DNA of 64,000 nucleotides from JACKAQ01 sp965227145 (GCA_965227145.1 OZ245730.1:310001-374000), one strand, 5' to 3'; shown: positions 26,766-36,637, numbered from the stretch's first letter. The notes: generated by a model from the letters alone, not told the origin. Numbers and translations: made by a program.

Positions 26766-27458
26766 TCAAATATAATCATCATCATAAAAGTTGGCTATCC
26801 GTGGTTTGCGGAACAGAAAAATGAGCACGGCACCCGCAACAAATCCGCCGATATGTGCCCACCAGGCGACTCCGCCGCTGACATCCGCACCCACCGCAGC
26901 AATGCCCTGAAACGTTTGCAGCCCAATCCAGATCAGCAGAAAAACCACCGCCGGAACTTTGATAAACTGGAAGAAAAAGAAAATCGGAAGTATCGTCAGT
27001 ATTTTGCCTTTGGGATACTGGATCATGTATGCGCCCATAACGCCTGCAATTGCACCGCTTGCGCCAATCATAGGCGTCAGCGATTCGATATTCAGAAAAA
27101 CCTGAGCCAGCGCCGCGCCGATTCCTGTAATCAAATAAAAAATGAGGTAACGGGCGTGCCCCATGCTGTCTTCCACGTTATCGCCAAAGATGTATAAAAA
27201 CCACATATTACCCAAAAAATGCATCCAGCCGCCATGCATGAACATCGATGTGAATACGGGAATCGTGGTTGCCATCAGGTCAAATTCGTTCAACGATTCG
27301 ATAAATTGATTTGGAATTAGCCCAAAGGTGAAGAAAAATTCATTGAGATGTTCACCGAGCGACAACTCGTAAAAGAACACCAGCGAGTTTATCGCGATCA
27401 GCGCGTAATTAACTTTTGGTATCGTGTTGGATTTAATCGAATCTCGAATAGGAATCAT
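26766..27458 (-). CDS. Rhomboid family intramembrane serine protease
   Basis: 230 residues with six hydrophobic segments. The catalytic dyad is Ser134 in IGASGAIAGVMGAY and His202 in WWAHIGGFVAG; the loop FMHGGWMHFLGNMWFLYIFG carries the oxyanion-stabilising His and Asn. Rhomboids cut membrane-spanning substrates within the bilayer. The bacterial cytoplasmic N-terminal segment is short here. Its substrate cannot be inferred; the small lipoprotein just downstream shares its transcript. Confidence 0.95.
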   Translation of the reverse strand: MIPIRDSIKSNTIPKVNYALIAINSLVFFYELSLGEHLNEFFFTFGLIPNQFIESLNEFDLMATTIPVFTSMFMHGGWMHFLGNMWFLYIFGDNVEDSMGHARYLIFYLITGIGAALAQVFLNIESLTPMIGASGAIAGVMGAYMIQYPKGKILTILPIFFFFQFIKVPAVVFLLIWIGLQTFQGIAAVGADVSGGVAWWAHIGGFVAGAVLIFLFRKPRIANFYDDDYI

Positions 27459-27800
27459 AAGTTTTTCTCAACACAAAGGCTGTTTGTAAAGGAAGCGCAA
27501 ACATCGATGTGCCCGTTTGTAAAATTTTGTTGCTGTTGAATTTAAATGTTCAAAAATTTACGCATTTATGCCATTATAATCAATACCAACGTTATCCGGC
27601 AAAATCTAATCTGTCGTTCCTGTTGAAAAAATGGCTGCTTCAAACATCAATTATGCACGACTGGGTAAAAAGTTGTAATTTTTCAGCAAAAAATGAACAA
27701 AGTGTTGTATTTGCAGCAGGTTTGATTCTTACATTTGCAATTTGGAAATTGTAGTTCGGATTTGTATATTTGAAACTGTTGAACAAAAGTATAGCTTTTT
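27459..27800. other. Divergent intergenic region upstream of ftsK
   Basis: 342 AT-rich bases between the divergent rhomboid and ftsK genes. I see no gene, RNA or convincing terminator. The ftsK ATG has no Shine-Dalgarno match; TATAGC lies 6 bases before it. Confidence 0.4.
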
Positions 27801-30428
27801 ATGGCAGATAATAATAGAAAACGAAGTTCCCGGAAAAATAGCAAAGCAAAATCTCAGCCGCAGGTGCAATCCTCGCCGGATACCAAAACCCGTACCAAAA
27901 AAACGTTTTCCGCAAAGGATAGCGCCCGGTTGCGCAGCGTTGGCGGATTGTTGCTGTTCGCCGCCGGTGTGATGTTCTTTTTGGCGGTGCTCACATATTC
28001 TCAAACCGATCCGGTGTTGAGCTCTAACGTCCCGCAAAATAAATATGTTACGCAAAATGTTTTGGGATTGGTCGGCGCAACAGTTGCGCAGCCGGTGTTT
28101 GTCTATATTTTTGGCTATGCCTCACTCATTTTCCCGATGTTGATGATGTTTTACGGCATATATATATTGATGAACCAGCCGCTCAACAAACTGGCGCGTT
28201 TAACCGCGTTGGGCTTAAGTTGGGCTTATTTTGTAGCCATTGTGCTGGCGATTCCGGAATCGCTGGAAACTGCCGGCGCATCGGTCAATTATTTTCCCAG
28301 CGGAATGGTTGGCGGCATAACCGCAGATTTGATTGCCCGGTTTATGGGGCGGTTTGCGTTAGGGTTTATCACCACCGTTTTTTTGATGATTTTATTGATT
28401 TTAACCTTCGAATTTCATGTTGCGGCGATACCGGCAGCCATTGGCAATTTTTTCCGCAATATTATTGATAGCATCGCCGGATTTTTCCAGAATAGTTTTG
28501 ATCGCGTTTCCGGCGGATGGCAATCGCTGACCGGATGGGCGGGCAAAACCGCGCTATTGCCCCAAAAAGTTGAACCTGCCGAAATCGAGCGATTCACCCG
28601 AGAAACAGACGACACAACACCGGCAATTTACGAAGAACCGCAGCGCGAAATCAGTCTGGACGGCGATCTGGAATTGGACAGCACCAGCTACGGCGAAATG
28701 CTGGCGCAGGAAGATTTGAAAAAAGCGCACGCGCTCGACGATCAACTGTTAAATGAGCCTGCGCCAAATTCCAGAAAAGATATCGAGATCCGGCAAAACC
28801 CATCGGTTGAACCATCCCCGACCGATCTGGAATTTCCGCGTCCGGAAGGCATTTACACACCGGAAGAATTACCAAAATCCGGCAACATGCCCGTCATCGA
28901 TGAACTGGAAGAAGTTGAGCAGGTTAAGCCAAAATTTCTGGAAAATTACGACAAGCTGGTTGCCGAAGCCGCCGGAAAATATGTGCTGCCGCCGTTCGAT
29001 TTATTGGATGAAGATGAAACCCAAAGCAAGGTTTCCCGCGAAGAATTAATGGCAAATGCCGACCGTTTAGAGCACACGCTCGCAAATTTCAACGTAAAAG
29101 CGTTCGTGAAAAAGGTGATCGAAGGCCCCGTAATTACGCTGTATGCGGTGCGTCCGGCAGAAGGCGTAAAAATCAGCCAAATCACCAACCTGTCCGATGA
29201 CCTTGCGCTAGCGATGAAAGCCCGCGGAATCCGGATGATTGCCCCGATTCCCGGCGAATCCGCAATCGGCATCGAAATTCCCAATCGCAAACCCTCAATC
29301 GTATATTTCAAATCCGTGATGCGTTCGGAAAAATTTCAGCAACATCCCGGACAATTGGTGCTGGGCATGGGCAAAACCATCGGCGGCGAAGTGTTTTGTG
29401 CAGACCTCACCCGGATGCCGCACCTGCTGATCGCCGGTGCAACCGGCGCCGGGAAAAGCGTTGGCATCAATACGATTATCACCAGCATTATTTATCGCGT
29501 GCCGCCCAGCGATGTCAAATTTGTGATGATCGACCCCAAAAAATTGGAGCTTTCCCTTTACGCAAAACTGAAAGATCAGTATCTGGCGATTTGTCCGGAT
29601 ATCGATGAAACGGTGATTACCCATCCGCAAAACGCCATTTTGGTGTTGCGCGCCGCGGTCAACGAAATGGAAGAGCGATACGATATTCTCGCCAAAGTTG
29701 GCGTTCGCGATATTATTTCTTACAACAAACGTGTTGAAAAATTGCAGCAATCCGGTGAAAAAATCGAATACCGGAAACTGCCCTATATTGTTGTTATTAT
29801 TGATGAATTGGCGGATTTAATTTTAACGGCTTCCCGCGAAGTGGAAGAGCCGATTACCCGATTGGCGCAGATGGCGCGAGCCGTTGGCATTCACCTGATC
29901 GTTGCCACGCAACGCCCGTCGGTTGATATTTTGACCGGTTTGATCAAAGCGAATTTCCCCACACGGATTGCCTATCAGGTTGCCACCCGCCCGGATTCCA
30001 AAACGATTCTGGATATGTATGGCGCCGAAAAGCTCATCGGGAACGGCGATATGCTTTTTCTCCCGCCGGGAACGGGCAAACCGGTGCGGCTGCAAAATCC
30101 ATATATTTCTACCGAGGAAGTGGAGCATATTATTCAACATGTGCGCAAACAACCCAAATTTCCGCCGTATGAACTGAAGCTGTTGCGCGATGTGCGCGAA
30201 CCGAGCAGCGAAGCTGTCAAAAAATTCAATCAGGACGATTTGTTCGATAAAGCCAAAGAGATTGTCATTCGTCATCAATCGGGATCTACCTCGCTGTTGC
30301 AGCGTAAATTACAGATTGGTTACGCCCGCGCCGGCAGGCTGATGGACGCGCTGGAGCAAGCCGGAATTGTGGGACCGAGCCAGGGCAGCAAAGCCCGAGA
30401 TGTGCTGATTTCATCGATGGATTCATAG
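27801..30428 (+). CDS. ftsK: DNA translocase FtsK/SpoIIIE
   Basis: 875 residues. The basic N-terminus is followed by four membrane segments (about 50-205), an acidic linker (about 250-400) and the motor domain. The Walker A motif is GATGAGKS (546-553); Walker B is YIVVIIDELADLIL, with the downstream AQMARAVGIHLIVATQRPSV. The C-terminal winged-helix gamma domain (about 805-870, SLLQRKLQIGYARAGRLMDAL) reads KOPS-type polar sequences. FtsK pumps chromosome DNA through the closing septum and activates dif recombination. The linker is short, as in many non-enteric FtsK proteins. It is followed 48 bases later by a lolA-like gene, a pairing also seen in other phyla. Confidence 0.97.
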   Translation: MADNNRKRSSRKNSKAKSQPQVQSSPDTKTRTKKTFSAKDSARLRSVGGLLLFAAGVMFFLAVLTYSQTDPVLSSNVPQNKYVTQNVLGLVGATVAQPVFVYIFGYASLIFPMLMMFYGIYILMNQPLNKLARLTALGLSWAYFVAIVLAIPESLETAGASVNYFPSGMVGGITADLIARFMGRFALGFITTVFLMILLILTFEFHVAAIPAAIGNFFRNIIDSIAGFFQNSFDRVSGGWQSLTGWAGKTALLPQKVEPAEIERFTRETDDTTPAIYEEPQREISLDGDLELDSTSYGEMLAQEDLKKAHALDDQLLNEPAPNSRKDIEIRQNPSVEPSPTDLEFPRPEGIYTPEELPKSGNMPVIDELEEVEQVKPKFLENYDKLVAEAAGKYVLPPFDLLDEDETQSKVSREELMANADRLEHTLANFNVKAFVKKVIEGPVITLYAVRPAEGVKISQITNLSDDLALAMKARGIRMIAPIPGESAIGIEIPNRKPSIVYFKSVMRSEKFQQHPGQLVLGMGKTIGGEVFCADLTRMPHLLIAGATGAGKSVGINTIITSIIYRVPPSDVKFVMIDPKKLELSLYAKLKDQYLAICPDIDETVITHPQNAILVLRAAVNEMEERYDILAKVGVRDIISYNKRVEKLQQSGEKIEYRKLPYIVVIIDELADLILTASREVEEPITRLAQMARAVGIHLIVATQRPSVDILTGLIKANFPTRIAYQVATRPDSKTILDMYGAEKLIGNGDMLFLPPGTGKPVRLQNPYISTEEVEHIIQHVRKQPKFPPYELKLLRDVREPSSEAVKKFNQDDLFDKAKEIVIRHQSGSTSLLQRKLQIGYARAGRLMDALEQAGIVGPSQGSKARDVLISSMDS

Positions 30429-30476
30429 GGTGCGATCAGCGTAAGTTAAAGAAAAACAATTATTCAGGAGAGTTTG

Positions 30477-31133
30477 ATGATCCGTTTTTTTTGGCAAAAA
30501 ATGATGTTATTTTCAATGTTGGGATTGCTGGTTGTCAGCCAGGCAGCTGTTGCGGAAAATGTGGACGATGTGATCAAAAAAGTGCAGAAAAAATACCGCA
30601 GCGCTAAAAACATCCATATCGAATTTACCGAAAAAGTGCGATTTTCCCTAACCGGGACAGAAGTTGAAGTTCCGGCGGTTTTGCAAATGGAAGGGCAGGA
30701 CAAATTCCGGCTCGAATCTGAGGATCAATTGGTTGTCAACAACGGCGAAACGTTCTGGCGTTTCAACAAACTGGATAGCCAGATATTGGTCGATTATGCA
30801 AAAAAGAGCGATCAGGATGTGATGCTTAACACATTTCTGAATGACTTCCGGGACCAATATTATGCGCAACTTTTGGAAGAAAAAAAGATTGAGGGCGTGA
30901 ATCATTACGTTATCCGCTTAACGCCTAAACCTAATGAAAACAGCATCTTTACATCTGTAAAAATATGGGTAAAAGATAAAGAGTGGGAAATTGACCGCCT
31001 GATTTACGAGGATTACAATACCAACGAAACCGAATACGTTATTTCAAAAACCAACTTCGATCCCAAATTTCAGGAAACCCTTTTCTCGTTTAATCCGCCG
31101 GAAGGAATTGAGGTAATCGATCTCCGTTTGTAA
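30477..31133 (+). CDS. lolA: LolA-like outer-membrane lipoprotein carrier
   Basis: 218 residues from the ATG at 30477 with AGGAG 6 bases upstream. A signal peptide (MLFSMLGLLVVSQAAVAE) precedes a LolA/LolB-type half-barrel: VIKKVQKKYRSAKNIHIEF, a run of beta strands (KFRLESEDQLVVNNGETFWRF), IWVKDKEWEIDRLIYEDYN and the C-terminal FSFNPPEGIEVIDLRL. LolA ferries lipoproteins from the LolCDE ABC transporter to the outer membrane through the periplasm. It is encoded right after ftsK as in Bacteroidota and relatives. No other Lol gene is in view. Confidence 0.9.
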   Translation: MIRFFWQKMMLFSMLGLLVVSQAAVAENVDDVIKKVQKKYRSAKNIHIEFTEKVRFSLTGTEVEVPAVLQMEGQDKFRLESEDQLVVNNGETFWRFNKLDSQILVDYAKKSDQDVMLNTFLNDFRDQYYAQLLEEKKIEGVNHYVIRLTPKPNENSIFTSVKIWVKDKEWEIDRLIYEDYNTNETEYVISKTNFDPKFQETLFSFNPPEGIEVIDLRL

Positions 31134-31177
31134 AAAAAATTCGAAATAAAATTGCCACATCATTTTAATTATTCAAT

Positions 31178-31219
31178 AATGCAACCGTGCTGAGTGTATC
31201 AGCGTGGCTGCATTTTTTT
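31178..31219 (+). terminator. Terminator of the ftsK-lolA unit
   Basis: AATGCA pairs with TGCATT with a further GCTGA/TCAGC stem inside, and TTTTTTT follows. It lies 45 bases after the lolA stop. Confidence 0.8.
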
Positions 31220-31267
31220 ATCTTTCAGCGATCGCAAAATTTGTAAAATTGTAAAGTTTTACACTCA

Positions 31268-31304
31268 AACGCCGATGATAAATTTCTTATCTGGCGTTTT
31301 TTAT
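31268..31304 (+). terminator. Second terminator-like hairpin upstream of the polysaccharide genes
   Basis: AACGCC pairs with GGCGTT, with an inner GATAA/TTATC stem, followed by TTTTTATTTTA. Confidence 0.65.
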
Positions 31305-31316
31305 TTTATTGACAGG

Positions 31317-31337
31317 AAAGTGCTTTTGGCACTTTTT
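31317..31337 (+). terminator. Third short hairpin with T-tract
   Basis: AAAGTGC pairs with GCACTTT around TTTTG and runs into TTTTT. Being only 110 bases before the next start codon, it may attenuate the polysaccharide genes rather than end lolA. Confidence 0.5.
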
Positions 31338-31445
31338 ATCGGCATCTGCCTTTACTAAATTGGCACTGAATATCAATAAAACATTGTTTTTGAAATATCA
31401 GATCCTTGAATATTAATTTTAGGACTTAGCTCGAGGGGAGAACGC

Positions 31446-33731
31446 GTGGAAAATTACCGCGAAAATTTTGAAAACGAACAGGAACTGAGTCTCCAGGATT
31501 ATTTGCGCGTGCTGTATGGCGGGCGATTTATAATTCTGGCATCTTTTTTGGCTGTGTTGGTTTCCACAGCCATTTTTACGTTTATGTCCGAGCCGGTTTT
31601 TGAAGCCGGTGCGACGATTCTGGTTGAAGATGAACGCTCGGTTGAACGTGCCCTGTTCGATGTAAATTACCTTAGCCAGCAATCGACGATGATTGCCAAT
31701 CAGGTGGAAATTTTGAAAAGCCGGACATTGGCGGAACGCGTTGTGCAATCGTTGGAAGCTGCGCCCTATCGCGATTCTCTGGAAATTTTTCAGCCGTTAT
31801 CGGATGACAGCTATTTGGTTATGCGGGAGCAGGCGGATTGGTTGATGGCGCATCTGACCATCACGCCGCGTCAGGAATCGGATGTCATCGAATTGCGGTT
31901 CTCCGCCGGAAGCGCGTTCGAAGCCGCGGAAATTTGCAACGTCATCACCCGAACATATCAACAACTGAACAAAGAATACAACTTAAGCGAATTCAAAGAG
32001 TTACGTGAATTTTTGGAATTTCAGTTGAACAAGAAAAACGAAGAGTTGCGCAAATCCGAAGAAGAACTGCGAACCTACCGCGAGAACCGCAAACTGGTTG
32101 CGCTGGACGAAAGCACCCGGGAATTGATTACCCGCGTTGCGGAAGCTCAGGCGCAATTGGAAGCTTCGCTGGTTGAGATGGAGGCGAATCAGGAGCAAAA
32201 GCGCAGTTTTGAACGGCAATTGGAAGATCGCCGGAAAACGATGGCCGTTGAGGTTACCCAAATTTCCAGCCCGTTGTTGCAAGAATTGCAGAAAGAATTT
32301 GCAAAAGTAGTTAACGAAAAAGTGAAATACGAAACATTACTGGCACAGGAACCGACAATTGATCCGAAAGTTTACAGCTCTCAGATTCAATCGTTGAAAA
32401 GCCGGATTGAGGCGGTTCAAATGCGACTGCAGGAAGAAGCTGAGCGCATTGCCAATACCAGCATGGTTGCAGATCCATTGGAAATCGCCCAAAGTTTGAT
32501 CAAATCGATTCTGGAAATTGAAACACGGATCAAGGGTGGCAGCGCTAAAATCAATGCACTGCGCGATGTTGTCAGTCATTATGACCGACAACTGGAACTG
32601 CTCCCGGCGCAAGGGTTGGATCTGGCAAGGCTGGAACGTCAGGTTGAAGTGGATAAAAACACCTACATTTTGTTGACCCAAAAATTGGAAGAAACCCGGA
32701 TAACCGAAGCCGGACAAAAGGAAACCATTCGTGTGGTGGATCGCGCGATCGAGCCGGAATATCCGGTCAGCCCCAAAAAAGCCCGCAATTTACTGCTCGG
32801 CGCCATTTTGGGTTTGGGTTTGGGCATCGGGTTAACATTCCTCACGGAATATCTGGATAATTCCATCAAAAATCCGGAAGTGCTGGAGCGAATGAAGTTG
32901 TCCGTTTTGGCGATCATTCCGGAAATTTCCGAAAAAGAAGCGCTGAGCAAAGCGGCCGCCGCAAACGGACACGGCAAAAATGGCAAAACGCTTTCGCTGG
33001 ATAAACCCTCGGAAGCGCGATTGATCACTCATATAGACCCGAAATCGCCGGTTTCGGAGGCGTTCCGCACTCTGCGAACAAATATTCAATTTCAGCAATT
33101 GAAAGCAGAAGATACAACGTTGATGGTCACCAGCTCTACGCCAAAGGAAGGTAAATCTACGACGATCGCCAACCTCGCCATTACGATGGCGCAAATGGGT
33201 GGAAAAACCCTGTTGGTGGATACGGATTTGCGTCGCCCGGTTGTGCATTCCATTTTCAACGAGAAAAAGGATCGCGGGATTACCAACTTTTTGATGGGAA
33301 AAATGGAATTTGACGATGTCGTCAAACCGACCTTTGTTGATAATTTATATATTGTTTCATCGGGACCATTGCCGCCGAATCCTTCGGAATTGCTGGCATC
33401 GGACGAGATGGACGAATTTATCCGGCAGGCAAAAGAAAAATTCGATCTGGTTTTATTTGACAGCCCGCCCATCATCGCAGTGACGGACGCCGCAATTTTA
33501 AGCACCAAACTTGGTGGCGTAATCGTTGTCATTAAAGCGCATCAAACCGATAAAAATGCTGTTATGCGTGCCAAATCTCTGTTGGATAACGTTAACGCAA
33601 ATATCGTCGGTTGCCTGCTGAATGGTGTGAATCTCGAACGGTCGTATGGTTCGTATTATTACCATTATTACTATCAGTATTACAGTTATTACGGTCATGA
33701 TCTCAAACGAAAAAAATCTCAAAAAGCATAA
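31446..33731 (+). CDS. Polysaccharide co-polymerase with BY-type tyrosine kinase (Wzc-like)
   Basis: 761 residues from a GTG at 31446, with GGGGAG upstream. The N-terminal Wzz domain has a membrane segment (about 28-50, RFIILASFLAVLVSTAIF), a long periplasmic coiled coil (about 70-440), and a second membrane segment (about 448-470). The cytoplasmic kinase has Walker A TPKEGKST (Lys570), Walker A' LLVDTDLRRPV and Walker B FDLVLFDSPPI. The tail SYGSYYYHYYYQYYSYYG holds 11 Tyr, the cluster that is autophosphorylated in this family. The protein controls chain length and export of capsule or exopolysaccharide. It is followed by two UDP-sugar dehydrogenases, but no polymerase, flippase, export channel or glycosyltransferase is adjacent. 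Confidence 0.95.
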   Translation: MENYRENFENEQELSLQDYLRVLYGGRFIILASFLAVLVSTAIFTFMSEPVFEAGATILVEDERSVERALFDVNYLSQQSTMIANQVEILKSRTLAERVVQSLEAAPYRDSLEIFQPLSDDSYLVMREQADWLMAHLTITPRQESDVIELRFSAGSAFEAAEICNVITRTYQQLNKEYNLSEFKELREFLEFQLNKKNEELRKSEEELRTYRENRKLVALDESTRELITRVAEAQAQLEASLVEMEANQEQKRSFERQLEDRRKTMAVEVTQISSPLLQELQKEFAKVVNEKVKYETLLAQEPTIDPKVYSSQIQSLKSRIEAVQMRLQEEAERIANTSMVADPLEIAQSLIKSILEIETRIKGGSAKINALRDVVSHYDRQLELLPAQGLDLARLERQVEVDKNTYILLTQKLEETRITEAGQKETIRVVDRAIEPEYPVSPKKARNLLLGAILGLGLGIGLTFLTEYLDNSIKNPEVLERMKLSVLAIIPEISEKEALSKAAAANGHGKNGKTLSLDKPSEARLITHIDPKSPVSEAFRTLRTNIQFQQLKAEDTTLMVTSSTPKEGKSTTIANLAITMAQMGGKTLLVDTDLRRPVVHSIFNEKKDRGITNFLMGKMEFDDVVKPTFVDNLYIVSSGPLPPNPSELLASDEMDEFIRQAKEKFDLVLFDSPPIIAVTDAAILSTKLGGVIVVIKAHQTDKNAVMRAKSLLDNVNANIVGCLLNGVNLERSYGSYYYHYYYQYYSYYGHDLKRKKSQKA

Positions 33732-33776
33732 TCAAAACGAATTTATTTTAGCGTTTTACGGTAAGAGGAGCCATTT

Positions 33777-35081
33777 ATGAAGTTAACAATCATTGGAACA
33801 GGATATGTGGGATTGGTTGCCGGTGCATGTTTTGCAGAAAGCGGCAACAACGTTATTTGTATGGATAAAGATGAAAACAAGATTGGCAAGTTGAAAAGCG
33901 GTGTGATTCCGATTTACGAACCGGGACTGGACCTGCTGGTAAAGCGGAACCAGAGCAACGGCCGGTTGACGTTTACCACAGATATGCAGGCTGCGGTGCA
34001 AAAATCGGATGTAATTTTTATCGCCGTGGGAACACCTCCCGGTGAGGATGGTTCGGCAGATTTATCTTATGTACTGTCCGTTGCCAAATCTATTGGCGAA
34101 CACATGAACGCACATAAAATTGTGGTCAACAAAAGCACCGTTCCGGTGGGAACGGCGGACAAAGTTGCCAATGCTGTTCGCAAACACACAGACTTGCCAT
34201 TCGACGTGGTGTCCAATCCGGAATTTTTGAAGGAAGGCGCTGCAATTGACGATTTTATGTATCCCGATCGTGTTATTATCGGAACCAGTTCCAACGAAGT
34301 TGCCGAAGTGATGAAAGAGCTGTATTCACCGTTCGTGCGCACCGGAAACCCCATCATTATTATGGATGAACGCAGCGCAGAAGTTACCAAATACGCCGCA
34401 AACTCCATTCTGGCAACCAAAATTTCGTTCATGAACGAAATTGCCAACCTCTGCGATTGCATTGGCGCAGATGTGGAAATGGTTCGCAAAGGCATTGGTT
34501 CGGATAAGCGTATCGGTTATTCATTTATTTTCCCCGGTGTTGGTTACGGCGGCTCCTGCTTCCCGAAAGATGTGAAAGCCATTATCCGCACCGCAAAAGA
34601 ATACAATTTTGATATGAAACTGCTTCAAGCCGTAGAAGATGTGAACCAGGCGCAAAAAAGTGTACTGATTCCCAAAATAAAGGAACACTTTGGCGGCGAT
34701 ATCAGCGGCAAAAAATTCGCGATTTGGGGACTCAGCTTTAAACCCAAAACCGATGACATGCGCGAAGCCCCATCCATCGAAATTATGAAAGCATTGCACA
34801 GCGCCGGCGCAACCATTGCCGCACACGATCCTGTGGCGATGGAAGAAGCAAAACACATGGGCGTTACCGAATATGCAACCTTGTGCGAAGATAATTTTGA
34901 TACCCTGCACGACGCAGACGGTTTGGTGCTGGTAACGGAATGGCTGAATTATCGCGAACCCGATTTTAAACAAATGAAATCGATGATGCGCACGCCGGTA
35001 ATTTTTGACGGACGAAATGTTTACAATCCCCAAAAAATGCGGGATATCGGATTTGATTATTACGGCATCGGCAGACGCTAA
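33777..35081 (+). CDS. ugd: UDP-glucose 6-dehydrogenase
   Basis: 434 residues. It opens with the NAD-binding MKLTIIGTGYVGLVAGACFA; FLKEGAAIDDFMYPDRVIIG and the catalytic Cys261 in GYGGSCFPKDVKA follow, and the third domain has IWGLSFKPKTDDMREAPS. The reaction is a four-electron oxidation of UDP-glucose to UDP-glucuronate by two NAD. Its ATG follows the co-polymerase by 45 bases with TAAGAGG upstream, so they are probably one transcript. UDP-glucuronate would feed an acidic polysaccharide. Confidence 0.95.
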   Translation: MKLTIIGTGYVGLVAGACFAESGNNVICMDKDENKIGKLKSGVIPIYEPGLDLLVKRNQSNGRLTFTTDMQAAVQKSDVIFIAVGTPPGEDGSADLSYVLSVAKSIGEHMNAHKIVVNKSTVPVGTADKVANAVRKHTDLPFDVVSNPEFLKEGAAIDDFMYPDRVIIGTSSNEVAEVMKELYSPFVRTGNPIIIMDERSAEVTKYAANSILATKISFMNEIANLCDCIGADVEMVRKGIGSDKRIGYSFIFPGVGYGGSCFPKDVKAIIRTAKEYNFDMKLLQAVEDVNQAQKSVLIPKIKEHFGGDISGKKFAIWGLSFKPKTDDMREAPSIEIMKALHSAGATIAAHDPVAMEEAKHMGVTEYATLCEDNFDTLHDADGLVLVTEWLNYREPDFKQMKSMMRTPVIFDGRNVYNPQKMRDIGFDYYGIGRR

Positions 35082-35113
35082 TCGTAAGCTCCGAAACAAT
35101 GGCAATTATTTAT

Positions 35114-35147
35114 CGAGACGATTGGCGTATCCGGTCGTCTCGTTTTG
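35114..35147 (+). terminator. Terminator after ugd
   Basis: CGAGACGA pairs with TCGTCTCG around a 13-base loop; TTTTGTTTTTTT follows. It divides ugd from the second dehydrogenase. Confidence 0.8.
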
Positions 35148-35326
35148 TTTTTTTACACAATAAAACGAGTATCTTTGCGAAATATCAAAAAATATCTCAT
35201 ATCTGCATCTAAATTGGGCGATAATTCTCTGCATAATGCTGTGCCAATAATAAAATTGGCGATTCGGTAAATTTTGATATTCAAAATATCATCTAAAATT
35301 AATTAACTTCAGGGAGTGAGCAATCA

Positions 35327-36637
35327 ATGAGTTTGCTGCAAAAAATTAAAGATCATGAAGCGCGGATCGGCGTTGTGGGATTAGGCTACGTTGGTTTGCC
35401 GCTGGTTTTGGAATTTGTTCAGGAAAAATTCAACACTGTCGGTTTCGATATCGATCAGGCAAAAGTTGACAAACTGAACAAAGGTGTATCGTATATTAAA
35501 CACATTCCGTCTGACCGGATCAAAAATTGCCTGGACAAAAATTTGTTCCGCGCAACAACCGATTTCAGCGAGCTGAGCGATGTCGATTGTATTTTGGTTT
35601 GCGTGCCAACCCCGCTCAACAAACACCGCGAACCAGATATTTCCTATATCACCAAAACATCCGAAACGATCAGCAAATATCTGCGAAAAGGACAGTTGAT
35701 TGTTCTGGAAAGCTCCACATATCCGGGAACCACAGAAGAAGTGATGAAGTCAATTCTGGAAGAATCCGGATTGAAAGGTCACGAAGACTTTTTCCTCGCA
35801 TTTTCGCCGGAACGGGAAGACCCGAACAACGCCAATTATTCCACCCGCACAATTCCTAAAGTTGTTGGCGCAAATTCACCGGAATCATTGGAATTGGCAA
35901 TCGAATTGTATAACAAAGTGATTGTAAAAACAGTCGCTGTAAGCTCCAGCCAGGCTGCCGAAGCCACCAAATTGCTGGAAAATATTTTCCGCAGCGTAAA
36001 TATCGCAATGGTCAACGAAATGAAGGTGATTCTCGACCGTATGGGCATCGATGTCTGGGAAGTGATTGAAGCTGCTTCCACCAAGCCTTTCGGTTACATG
36101 CCGTTCTATCCCGGACCGGGATTGGGTGGTCACTGTATCCCCATCGATCCGTTTTATCTGACCTGGAAAGCGCGTCAATATGATATCAGCACCAAATTCA
36201 TCGAACTGGCCGGCGAAGTGAACACTGAAATGCCGTTTTACGTTGTGAACAAAGTTGCGGACGCATTGAACGATCAGGAAAAAAGCCTCAAAAACTCCAA
36301 AGTTTTGATTTTGGGAATGGCGTACAAAAAAGATATCGACGATTTGCGCGAATCGCCAACCCTGAAATTGATCGAAATTTTGAGCGATAAAGGTGCTTTG
36401 GTAGATTACAACGATCCGCTGATTGACGAACTTTATCCGATGCGCCATTATAACTACGAACACAAAAGCGTCGAAATGACCCCCGAAGTGCTCAGCGAAT
36501 ACGATGCTGTTTTGATCTCCACCGATCACTCGGTATATGATTGGGACATGATTGTCAAACACTCTAAAATTGTTATCGACACCCGGAATGCCACCAAAAA
36601 AGTGGTCGAAAATCGCGAAAAAATTTACAAAGCGTAA
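35327..36637 (+). CDS. UDP-N-acetyl-hexosamine 6-dehydrogenase (WbpA/TviB type)
   Basis: 436 residues. The Rossmann motif IGVVGLGYVGLPLVLEF is followed by VCVPTPLNKHREPDISY, SSTYPGTTEE, AFSPEREDPN and the catalytic Cys270 in GPGLGGHCIPIDPFYLTW. The H before the catalytic Cys and the IPIDPFY phrase are typical of the enzymes that oxidise UDP-GlcNAc or UDP-GalNAc to the uronic acids, unlike the SCFPKD of UDP-glucose dehydrogenase. It has its own leader and terminator. With ugd it would supply two different sugar acids. Specificity between GlcNAc, GalNAc and ManNAc cannot be set from the sequence. Confidence 0.92.
   Translation: MSLLQKIKDHEARIGVVGLGYVGLPLVLEFVQEKFNTVGFDIDQAKVDKLNKGVSYIKHIPSDRIKNCLDKNLFRATTDFSELSDVDCILVCVPTPLNKHREPDISYITKTSETISKYLRKGQLIVLESSTYPGTTEEVMKSILEESGLKGHEDFFLAFSPEREDPNNANYSTRTIPKVVGANSPESLELAIELYNKVIVKTVAVSSSQAAEATKLLENIFRSVNIAMVNEMKVILDRMGIDVWEVIEAASTKPFGYMPFYPGPGLGGHCIPIDPFYLTWKARQYDISTKFIELAGEVNTEMPFYVVNKVADALNDQEKSLKNSKVLILGMAYKKDIDDLRESPTLKLIEILSDKGALVDYNDPLIDELYPMRHYNYEHKSVEMTPEVLSEYDAVLISTDHSVYDWDMIVKHSKIVIDTRNATKKVVENREKIYKA

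Larger units (their letters stand above)
31134..31445. other. Leader region of the polysaccharide genes with three tandem hairpins
   Basis: 312 bases between lolA and the co-polymerase gene. It contains a lolA terminator, a second terminator-like hairpin and a third hairpin overlapping a TTGACA (31309-31314). The last 100 bases before the GTG start are AT-rich with no gene. Confidence 0.6.

Noticed and set aside
31309..31340. TTGACA as the main promoter of the polysaccharide genes
   Set aside because: No -10 box at 16-18 bases; the sequence is part of a hairpin region, so it was not called as a promoter.
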